Origin: ANME-2 cluster archaeon
GTDB taxonomy: Archaea > Halobacteriota > Methanosarcinia > Methanosarcinales > Methanocomedenaceae
Length of the DNA: 5,113 bases
Direction: 5' to 3'
NCBI GenBank assembly: GCA_022353185.1
Contig: JAKRWB010000400.1
Span: 1 to 5,113 of the forward strand
The position numbers were made by a program, and so were the translations under genes. Of the stretch, positions 1 to 4,920 are shown piece by piece. How positions within the stretch are numbered: position 1 is the first letter of the stretch; every line of letters begins with the position of its first letter. The notes under the pieces are model-generated. The model worked only from the letters and a program-made list of their open reading frames with translations. It was not told where the DNA came from and searched no databases.

Positions 1-175
1 GACATTTGTTCCTCAATTGAGTACATAGCACTTCGGTTAGTATATCATCTGCATAATCTGAGGATATCAATTTAGGCACATCTGAAAATACCATCTGGCC
101 ATATCTTCTAAGGTCCAACAATGCAGTATGTATTTTTATAGCACTATCAGCTCTTATCACTGCAAAAGATTCCAT
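1..175 (-). CDS. hypothetical protein, N-terminal part only
   Basis: This is an open frame of 58 codons running off the left edge of the window, beginning MESFAVIRADSAIK. The ATG at 175 is well supported: a TAA stop lies in frame two codons upstream, a GGAG ribosome-binding site (182-185) sits seven bases before it, and an archaeal TATA-like element lies near 214-220. It is 72 bases downstream of the HTH regulator on the same strand, but it seems to have its own promoter. The visible part is soluble, mixed helix/strand in character, with no signal peptide or membrane segment. I do not recognise the family and assign no function. Confidence refers to it being a real gene. Confidence 0.6.
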   Translation of the reverse strand, partial: MESFAVIRADSAIKIHTALLDLRRYGQMVFSDVPKLISSDYADDILTEVLCTQLRNKC

Positions 176-181
176 TTTTTA

Positions 182-220
182 CTCCGTACATCTTAAGTGT
201 AAAGGAGAAACACTATAAAT
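182..220 (-). promoter_or_regulatory. promoter and ribosome-binding site of the left-edge gene
   Basis: Read on the minus strand, the element ATTTATA (220-214) is preceded by an A-rich BRE-like stretch. It would place a transcription start near 190, giving a leader of about 15 bases that holds GGAG (185-182) before the ATG at 175. An inverted repeat AGTGT-9-ACACT (196-214) abuts the TATA element and could be an operator. The promoter assignment is by pattern only. Confidence 0.4.
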
Positions 221-247
221 CTATTTTCATATTATTTAATTATCCAG

Positions 248-1219
248 TCACACTTTGCCAACCTTTTCATATATGTATGAAATAAGGTCCCTGAAGTTAT
301 CCATTCCTTCAATTTCCGTTTTTTTCAAAAGCACGGTACTGTCTACACATTCCGACTTACATTCCCCGTTTACAATGAACATTGATTGAGCTTTTGTAAC
401 TTCCGAGATACTGCTCATCAGTTTTGCCCTTTTTATCATTGCACTCGTATAATCGCTAAATCCAGTAAGAATAATGGGTATGTTTTTATTTTTATTGCTG
501 TTTCTGTGCTCGAATGAGACAGCATTGAACGGGGCCTGGGACACAGGCATCACATCAACACCCAGACTTGATAACATGGATTTTATGCTTATACTCGGTT
601 CTGTCTCCACCGGATTTGGCCGTGTTTTCAGTCCTTTGTTGTCAACATTTAGAAAATCAATGGCAAGTGCAATGGCCTGATTGAACATATCTTCAAGTTG
701 TATCACCATATCAACTGACATGTCCATATCGTCATCTTCATATTTACTTATGGACCGTCTGGACACGCCAAGTTCTGAAGCCAGTCCGCCGATAGAAAGA
801 TTTGAGTGCAAACGCATCTCCTGCAAAACGTGGCCATCCACGTTCACATATAACCCACCAGGCGCAGCATATACTATGGGAGGTACTTTTTCCACAAAAT
901 AATCATAAAGAGTGTCGATATTGATGGAAGGAATGCCGTATCTATAATATACCACCCCTGATTCCAGGGGATGGTCCCTGGTCTTCTCGCCTATGACTAA
1001 AGGAGAACCATCAAGGTATTCCGACAGTTGCAGCATCTCCTGTGCAGTGTCTTGTTTCAGACCGTCTACATTTGAGAGTACTTTTATAAGCAGCAGTACT
1101 TCGTCATTTCCAGCCGCAATATCAAAACTCCGTGGCCTGATATTACATCGCTGAGAGATGGTATGGCCGCTCTTTTCCAGGATGACAATGGTCTGGCTTA
1201 TCAATTTTTCTTTAGTCAT
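248..1219 (-). CDS. archaeal HTH-type transcriptional regulator (MTH_967-like)
   Basis: This is a 323-residue cytoplasmic protein that matches, from memory, the archaeal family named 'putative HTH-type transcriptional regulatory protein', which has a Cro/C1-type DNA-binding domain. The helix-turn-helix is at about residues 132-178. It includes LSIGGLASELGVSRRSISKY, a classic Xre pattern with the turn at LGVS and the recognition helix at RRSISKYE. The N-terminal domain (about 25-115) contains a strand pair with D33 and K46 (SFDIAAG, then LLLIKVLSNVD) that loosely recalls a nuclease-like fold. The C-terminal 120 residues are a separate region following a Lys/Asn-rich linker (about 238-246). The length fits the family. 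The ATG start at 1219 is preceded by a TATA-like element but no clear ribosome-binding site, so the leader is probably short. The gene is divergent from the acylphosphatase gene. Its target genes cannot be deduced from the sequence. Confidence 0.88.
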   Translation of the reverse strand: MTKEKLISQTIVILEKSGHTISQRCNIRPRSFDIAAGNDEVLLLIKVLSNVDGLKQDTAQEMLQLSEYLDGSPLVIGEKTRDHPLESGVVYYRYGIPSINIDTLYDYFVEKVPPIVYAAPGGLYVNVDGHVLQEMRLHSNLSIGGLASELGVSRRSISKYEDDDMDMSVDMVIQLEDMFNQAIALAIDFLNVDNKGLKTRPNPVETEPSISIKSMLSSLGVDVMPVSQAPFNAVSFEHRNSNKNKNIPIILTGFSDYTSAMIKRAKLMSSISEVTKAQSMFIVNGECKSECVDSTVLLKKTEIEGMDNFRDLISYIYEKVGKV

Positions 1220-1249
1220 GATTTCGAGCGTATTTGACAGTTAATAATA

Positions 1250-1287
1250 GGACATTTATATCATTACTTATTCGTATATAAAAGGAT
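1250..1287. promoter_or_regulatory. divergent promoter region between HTH regulator and acylphosphatase
   Basis: The 75-base AT-rich gap holds two archaeal TATA-like elements, ATTTATATC (1254-1262) and GTATATAAA (1274-1282). For the plus-strand acylphosphatase, the left element places the transcription start near 1283, just ahead of the ATG at 1295. AAAGGA (1281-1286) is a weak ribosome-binding site. For the minus-strand regulator, either element read in reverse gives a leader of about 13-33 bases without a Shine-Dalgarno motif. The right element is too near the acylphosphatase ATG to serve that gene unless it is internally initiated. Which element serves which gene is inferred from spacing. 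Confidence 0.45.
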
Positions 1288-1294
1288 TTACTAT

Positions 1295-1576
1295 ATGACC
1301 GTAACCAGAGTTCATCTTTTAATCACAGGAAGGGTACAGGGTGTTTATTTCAGGCACCATACGATGGAGAAAGCAGTTGAACTGGAATTGAAGGGTTGGG
1401 TCAGGAACCGTATGGATGGTAAAGTGGAAGCTGTATTCGAAGGTGATCCTGCAAAGGTGATTGAGATGATTCATTGGTGCCAAACAGGCCCGACACATGC
1501 TAATGTTACGGATGTGCAGGAGGCTTGGGAAGAGCCTGTAGAAGAAAATGGACCATTCAGAATCAAATATGATTAA
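1295..1576 (+). CDS. acyP: acylphosphatase
   Basis: This 93-residue enzyme hydrolyses the carboxyl-phosphate bond of small acyl phosphates (for example carbamoyl or acetyl phosphate) and acts in the cytoplasm. The family signature is complete. The phosphate-binding loop GRVQGVYFRHHT (12-23) supplies the catalytic arginine R20, and GWVRNRMDG (34-42) supplies the catalytic asparagine N38. The following GKVEAVFEGD strand and the C-terminal RIKYD strand complete the usual ferredoxin-like sandwich. The length is normal for the family. The ATG is preceded by AAAGGA about nine bases upstream. It is a single gene: a new promoter begins in the 71-base gap before the DUF373 gene. The family assignment is secure, but the physiological substrate is not known from sequence. 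Confidence 0.96.
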   Translation: MTVTRVHLLITGRVQGVYFRHHTMEKAVELELKGWVRNRMDGKVEAVFEGDPAKVIEMIHWCQTGPTHANVTDVQEAWEEPVEENGPFRIKYD

Positions 1577-1602
1577 CCTCTCGATTTCGGTTTTGCAGAA
1601 CC

Positions 1603-1636
1603 CTTTTATATCTCCTTTAATAATATCATAATGAGG
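1603..1636 (+). promoter_or_regulatory. promoter and ribosome-binding site of the DUF373 gene
   Basis: CTTTTATATC (1603-1612) is a good archaeal TATA element and predicts a transcription start near 1634. GAGG (1633-1636) lies 11 bases before the ATG at 1648. The start context TTACTATATG (1641-1650) is identical to the ten bases around the acylphosphatase start (1288-1297), so the two plus-strand genes share TATA and start surroundings. The start-site position is estimated from spacing only. Confidence 0.5.
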
Positions 1637-1647
1637 CCAGTTACTAT

Positions 1648-2751
1648 ATGGATAAACTCATTATCTGCATTGACAGGGATGATGATATCGGGTTAAAAAC
1701 CGGAGAAAAGAGCCCGGTAATCGGCAGGGTGAAAAACCTTGAGACGGCAGCTAAGCTTGGCATTGCCGACCCCGAAGATTCAGATACCAACACTATATTT
1801 GCCGGAGTCAAATTGTATGACCAGCTAAAAGAAGACGAACTTGACGTTGAAATTATTTCAATCGCTGGCGACCGTGATGTAGGTCTGATTTCGGACATGA
1901 AAATAGCTGACCAGATGGATGAGATATTAAAGAACTACAAAGCAGGAAGTATCATCCTGGTTTCAGACGGAGCTGAGGATGAATCCATACTTCCAATATT
2001 ACAATCACGGATCAAGGTTGACGGCGTACACAGGGTCATTGTCAAGCAGAGTGACAATCTGGAAAGTACTTATTACCTCTTAAAAACAGCTTTTAATGAC
2101 CCAAAGATATCACATACTTTCTTTGTACCTATAGGACTGGCAGCCCTCATATATTCCATCTTCTTGTTTGCCGGTGACCCGAAATACGCTTGGGCAGCCA
2201 TTCTTGGCGCTGTTGGTGTATATATGCTTTACCGCGGTTTTGGATTTGATGATGCCTTTGAAGAGTTCAAATCACAGTTGAAACATTCACTGGTATCAGG
2301 GAAGTTCTCTTTCATTACTTACTCGGTGGCATTAATACTCACTCTGGCAGGTACAATAATTGCCGCCATCAAGTTCTGGGAATTCTATACTCGTACAGAT
2401 ATTTTTGTAGGAATTCTAATCCTGTTCATGGTATTTATTAACCAGATAGTCTGGTGGTATGTTGTCGCAGGGTGGATAGCCTCCATAGGCCGAATGGTGG
2501 ACATTCGTATAGAGGGTAAGAATTATAAACGTAACTTGCCCTACCTGTTCTTCATGTTGTCATTGGGTCTGCTGATGTGGGGCGCCAGCACATTCATTCT
2601 TTCAATGAGCTCATCCATTGATGAATATTTCGTCTCGTCCGACACCGGACGCAACCTCCTTGTGCTTTCGGTAGTGGGAGCCGTAATAGTCTCGCTAATA
2701 GGTATATGGATTTCAACGAGGACATCTGATGCCACTCCAGAAACAGCATGA
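1648..2751 (+). CDS. DUF373 family archaeal membrane protein
   Basis: This 367-residue protein belongs to the archaeal DUF373 family, whose function is unknown. The soluble N-terminal domain (1-155) carries three conserved acidic clusters: DRDDD (9-13), DPEDSD (41-46) and DGAEDE (107-112). They are spaced on a Rossmann-like alternation of strands (LIICID, VEIISIAG, SIILVSDG, HRVIVKQS), so a metal or phosphate site is plausible but unproven. The C-terminal half has about six hydrophobic segments, near 156-176, 180-199, 221-241, 251-278, 297-319 and 336-356, so the protein sits in the cytoplasmic membrane. There is no N-terminal signal peptide, so the soluble domain is probably cytoplasmic. Its 3' end overlaps the nucleoside phosphorylase gene by 23 bases, which points to an operon and a possible functional link. 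The family call is confident; the function is open. Confidence 0.93.
   Translation: MDKLIICIDRDDDIGLKTGEKSPVIGRVKNLETAAKLGIADPEDSDTNTIFAGVKLYDQLKEDELDVEIISIAGDRDVGLISDMKIADQMDEILKNYKAGSIILVSDGAEDESILPILQSRIKVDGVHRVIVKQSDNLESTYYLLKTAFNDPKISHTFFVPIGLAALIYSIFLFAGDPKYAWAAILGAVGVYMLYRGFGFDDAFEEFKSQLKHSLVSGKFSFITYSVALILTLAGTIIAAIKFWEFYTRTDIFVGILILFMVFINQIVWWYVVAGWIASIGRMVDIRIEGKNYKRNLPYLFFMLSLGLLMWGASTFILSMSSSIDEYFVSSDTGRNLLVLSVVGAVIVSLIGIWISTRTSDATPETA
2718..2721 (+). promoter_or_regulatory. ribosome-binding site GAGG inside the DUF373 gene
   Basis: GAGG lies seven bases before the ATG at 2729 and within the last codons of the DUF373 gene. It decides the phosphorylase start in favour of 2729 and supports translational coupling of the overlapping genes. 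Confidence 0.5.
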
Positions 2752-3541
2752 GATCGATGCCGTTTTAATAGGCGGAGTGGGTTTTCGTCCTGAAGAATAT
2801 GGGTTCAAGGATATTGAAGTAACCACGCCATACGGTACAGTGAGGGCAAAACGGGGTACTATTTCCCATGACGACAGGGAACTGGAACTGGCACTAATAG
2901 GGAGGCATGCAAATAGTGATAGTGGCAGAGGTGAACATTTACCGCCACACTGTCTCAATTACCGGGCAAACGTGTGGGCCGCCAAAGCGCTTGGTTCAGT
3001 GCGTGTGATTGCTACAAATTCGGTTGGCACTTTGGGCGACCATCCACCCGGGAGTTTTCTGGTGGCGAATGATTTTATAGACTTAACAAAGTCAAGGGTG
3101 AATACTTTTTTTGATACCGCTACAGTACACGTGGATATGACTGAACCTTACTGTCCGGAGGTAAGTAAATGTCTCACACATGCACTGGAGAATAGGGGTC
3201 TTGTCCCGCAAACTGGCATTTATGTATGCACCGAAGGACCACGATTTGAGACTGCAGCCGAGATACGGATGTTGCAGACCTTTGGAGATGTTGTGGGGAT
3301 GACCGGATTGCCTGAAGTGGTGCTGGCAAGGGAATTGGGGCTGTGCTATGCGTCACTGTGCATCATAACCAACAGGGCATGCGGTCTTGCTGGCAAAAAA
3401 CTAACCATAGATGAAGTCCTTAAAATGCTGGATGAAAAACAGGAAACTCTTCGCACCATTATCCTGGATGCTGTTTCGTCATTGCCGGAACATAGAGATT
3501 GTGACTGCCAGTATGCGACACATGATGCGACCATCAATTAG
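2729..3541 (+). CDS. MTAP/PNP-family nucleoside phosphorylase, probable S-methyl-5'-thioinosine phosphorylase
   Basis: This 270-residue cytoplasmic enzyme splits a purine nucleoside with phosphate to give the free base and a ribose 1-phosphate, in purine or methylthioadenosine salvage. Visible family motifs are the N-terminal GGVGF (15-19), the phosphate-site arginine/histidine pair R59-H60, HLPPHCLNYRAN (70-81), ATNSVG (95-100), CTEGPRFET (167-175) and GMTGLPEVVLARE (190-202). At the base-binding loop the sequence is TNRAC (214-218). It has Asn and Ala where adenine-specific MTAPs have two aspartates, which suggests 6-oxopurine substrates (methylthioinosine, inosine, guanosine). The C-terminus has a CDC motif (C258, C260) like the CXC disulfide of thermophilic archaeal homologues. 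The stop overlaps that of the convergent YqgF-like gene. The family is certain; the exact substrate is inferred. Confidence 0.9.
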   Translation: MPLQKQHEIDAVLIGGVGFRPEEYGFKDIEVTTPYGTVRAKRGTISHDDRELELALIGRHANSDSGRGEHLPPHCLNYRANVWAAKALGSVRVIATNSVGTLGDHPPGSFLVANDFIDLTKSRVNTFFDTATVHVDMTEPYCPEVSKCLTHALENRGLVPQTGIYVCTEGPRFETAAEIRMLQTFGDVVGMTGLPEVVLARELGLCYASLCIITNRACGLAGKKLTIDEVLKMLDEKQETLRTIILDAVSSLPEHRDCDCQYATHDATIN

Positions 3542-4326
3542 TCCGGTGAGGCACATTCATGCATCCTGATGGCTTCTTCTAAGGTTAGTTCGTCCTTTGC
3601 TACCTTGCGTGCTAAGTCCCGTGGTATGCTGGCCTTGCCGTGGGAAAGTTCCCGGCTCAATTCCTGTATGCGTTTTATCTCACCGATAGAGGGTTCAAGG
3701 TCCTGTATGCCCGGTGGAATACCTTTGAGCCGGGCGATATTTATGGCCGCTATGATATCAGATATCTCAGAGCCGTGTATGCCCCGGCCCATTGCAGGTG
3801 TTGTTCCTGTCTCATCAACCAGTTCCACCCGCACTCCCAGGTCAAGGAGGGAATTGGACAACTGGGCACTGACCAGTCGCGCCCCGTGCCCTATCCTGAC
3901 GATACTGTTTTCGGGCGGGTAATTTTCAAGTATCTGCCTGACCACACCCAGGACCTCGCTGGACGGGATGTGATATATTGCTATCACCATGTCATCTTCC
4001 AGCACAGCTACACCCAGGGTTTTGCCAGGGTCTATGCCGATGATGATCTGGCCTTTCCCGTTCTTGCTATTGAGTATCTGTAATGCTGCATTGACGGTTG
4101 ATTCGGCGTCCTCGCTAAAGGTGATGATTTTTTCAGGGTTAAAATTAATCTTGCCAGATTCGCTGGCTGATGTGATGACTGAGCCTACGTCTGGGGGAAT
4201 GGGGTCAGAAAAAGAGAGCACCAGAGTGTCTATACATCTGAATTTTGTTACTTCCAGTATGGACTGGAAAATAGTAAAATCATCTGTGATCAGTGCAATT
4301 CGTTTAGACCTGGTATACCCTCCCAA
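3538..4326 (-). CDS. archaeal protein with YqgF/RuvX-like RNase H fold domain
   Basis: I do not know a named gene for this protein. From the TTG at 4326 it has 262 residues. An N-terminal domain of about 80 residues (KRIALITDDF onward) of unknown role is followed by an RNase H-like domain. GIDPGKTLGVAVL carries D99, VELVDETGTTPAMGRG carries E172, and SEISDIIAAINIA carries D190. This arrangement strongly resembles the D, DER-T and DxxAA motifs of YqgF/RuvX nucleases, which act on Holliday junctions or rRNA precursors. The C-terminal 50 residues are charged and helical. The start is uncertain. The longest frame begins with GTG at 4401, but that stretch contains a hairpin and the TATA element, so it is probably untranslated. 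GGGAGGG (4318-4324) points to a start at 4311, where AGG stands instead of ATG. TTG at 4326 is the nearest usable codon. It is convergent with the phosphorylase. Confidence 0.75.
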   Translation of the reverse strand: MGGYTRSKRIALITDDFTIFQSILEVTKFRCIDTLVLSFSDPIPPDVGSVITSASESGKINFNPEKIITFSEDAESTVNAALQILNSKNGKGQIIIGIDPGKTLGVAVLEDDMVIAIYHIPSSEVLGVVRQILENYPPENSIVRIGHGARLVSAQLSNSLLDLGVRVELVDETGTTPAMGRGIHGSEISDIIAAINIARLKGIPPGIQDLEPSIGEIKRIQELSRELSHGKASIPRDLARKVAKDELTLEEAIRMHECASPD

Positions 4327-4364
4327 AAGTAAACGAAAGGATATTGGTTTTAGGACATATAAGT
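4318..4364 (-). promoter_or_regulatory. promoter and ribosome-binding site of the YqgF-like gene
   Basis: On the minus strand ACTTATATG (4364-4356) is an archaeal TATA element that predicts transcription from about 4334. A leader of about 23 bases would then contain GGGAGGG (4324-4318), an unusually strong ribosome-binding site, six bases before AGG at 4311. Both elements lie inside the longest open frame. This argues that the frame's first 25 codons are not translated. Confidence 0.55.
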
Positions 4365-4381
4365 ATAGTGTGATATTGTGC

Positions 4382-4399
4382 GTGCCCGTCATCGGGCAC
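4382..4399 (-). repeat. perfect hairpin downstream of the winged-helix gene
   Basis: GTGCCCG-TCAT-CGGGCAC is a perfect 7-bp inverted repeat with a four-base loop. On the minus strand it can gain one more U-G pair. It lies 11 bases after the stop of the winged-helix gene and before the TATA element of the next gene. It could therefore mark a transcript end or a processing point. No T-run follows directly, so a terminator call is tentative. Confidence 0.5.
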
Positions 4400-4410
4400 A
4401 CATTGGATGC

Positions 4411-4735
4411 TCAGATCGCCATGACCTCCAGGGGTAAGGTAGGGGTGACAGGTATTGCTGTTCTGATTCCATAAAGGCTCTGTCTGGCATCTTTGAAATA
4501 GAATCTTTCTTCCAGGAATCCTTCATCTTTGAGCCGGGACAGTGCATAACGTACTGTCCTGGGTGGAAGATAACTTTCCCGGACAATTTCTTTTTGGGTC
4601 AGTAGGCCGCTGTATTCCAGCACCTTTAAGACCAGTTTGGCAGAAGGTGGGAGGTCCTCAATCTGTTTTGAAGAAAATTGTTCATATGGCTGTGCATTTA
4701 ACTCTGGGTTATTGACGACAAAAACGATCCCTCAT
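4411..4735 (-). CDS. small winged-helix transcriptional regulator, frame broken near its 5' end
   Basis: The reconstructed protein has 107 residues and resembles archaeal MarR/TrmB-like single-domain regulators. Helix 1 follows LPPSAKLVLKVLE (28-40), helix 2 is TQKEIVRES (46-54), the recognition helix is in LPPRTVRYALSRLKDEG (56-72), and a charged wing runs through FYFKDARQSLYGI (78-90). ATG at 4735 has a GGTGA ribosome-binding site seven bases upstream (4743-4747) and a TATA element (4771-4779). It reads five codons (MRDRF) and then enters a T5 tract (plus-strand A5, 4720-4724). Without compensation it stops after eight codons. Skipping one T continues in the long frame that encodes the winged helix. 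That frame has no ATG, GTG or TTG before GTG at 4623, which would cut off helix 1. A sequencing error, a decaying gene or programmed frameshifting are all possible. DNA-binding function is inferred from the fold; its targets are unknown. Confidence 0.75.
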
Positions 4736-4742
4736 TTACATT

Positions 4743-4779
4743 TCACCATTTGGTGTTAACGGGGTTGACTGATATAAGT
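4743..4779 (-). promoter_or_regulatory. promoter, operator-like palindrome and ribosome-binding site of the winged-helix gene
   Basis: On the minus strand ACTTATATC (4779-4771) is an archaeal TATA element placing the transcription start near 4749. Across that point lies the inverted repeat CACCA-TT-TGGTG (4744-4755). This is a natural position for a repressor to block transcription, possibly the winged-helix protein itself. GGTGA (4747-4743) overlaps the repeat and matches the archaeal 16S rRNA tail. Autoregulation is inference. Confidence 0.45.
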
Positions 4780-4792
4780 GTTGTGTCATGGG

Positions 4793-4810
4793 GAGGGGGA
4801 ATTCCCCCTC
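4793..4810 (-). terminator. GC-rich hairpin, possible transcript end of the PGF-CTERM remnant
   Basis: GAGGGGGAATTCCCCCTC is an 18-base perfect palindrome located eight bases after the TAA (4818-4820) of the PGF-CTERM remnant. It can form a 7-bp stem of mostly G-C pairs with an AATT loop. On the minus strand no T-run follows. On the plus strand the flank (4811-4845) is T-rich. It may be a terminator, an RNA-stabilising hairpin or a protein site. Confidence 0.4.
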
Positions 4811-4817
4811 TTGACAA

Positions 4818-4920
4818 TTAGTTCTTATTTTTGTTTCGATAAACAAGAACCGATATTACAGCCAGAATACCCAACAGTATCCCGAATCCAGGTGTCCCCT
4901 TGGTCGTAGTAGCATACCTG
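4818..4920 (-). pseudogene. C-terminal remnant of a PGF-CTERM surface protein
   Basis: The last 33 codons of a minus-strand frame encode a threonine-containing linker (RYATTTKGT), then PGFGILLGILAVISVLVY and a basic tail RNKNKN before TAA. This tripartite pattern of PGF, one membrane helix and a positive tail is the PGF-CTERM sorting signal. In archaea, archaeosortase A recognises it when anchoring exported cell-surface proteins. The frame has no credible start: going upstream it meets a stop at about 4983 after a stretch that reads as transposase in another frame. The body of the protein is therefore missing and replaced by mobile-element sequence. A 52-codon reading from TTG within 4955-4973 is conceivable but lacks a ribosome-binding site. 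Confidence 0.6.

Noticed and set aside
474..902. Plus-strand open frames of 68 and 73 codons opposite the HTH regulator
   Set aside because: They lie entirely antisense to a well-supported gene, have no ribosome-binding site and give low-complexity Ser/Ile-rich translations.
1246..1262. The octamer ATGTCCTA follows the TATA element of both the HTH regulator and the YqgF-like gene
   Set aside because: Only two copies of an eight-base match. It could be chance and has no symmetry.
1577..1612. T-rich stretch after the acylphosphatase gene as a terminator
   Set aside because: The T-runs are only four long and overlap the TATA element of the next gene. No hairpin is present, so a terminator cannot be supported.
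1644..1898. An 84-codon Ser-rich minus-strand frame at the start of the DUF373 gene
   Set aside because: It is antisense to conserved DUF373 motifs and has biased composition typical of a shadow frame.
4327..4401. Extra 25 N-terminal codons of the YqgF-like frame, from GTG at 4401
   Set aside because: The stretch holds a perfect hairpin, a TATA element and no ribosome-binding site. It is better explained as the 3' flank of one gene and the promoter of the next.
3569..4474. Three overlapping plus-strand open frames of 117-161 codons
   Set aside because: They are mirror frames of the minus-strand YqgF-like gene, which has recognisable conserved motifs. The plus-strand translations resemble nothing known and lack start signals.
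4389..4586. A 65-codon minus-strand frame overlapping the winged-helix gene
   Set aside because: It is the same DNA in another frame. The winged-helix motifs are all in the frame ending at 4411.
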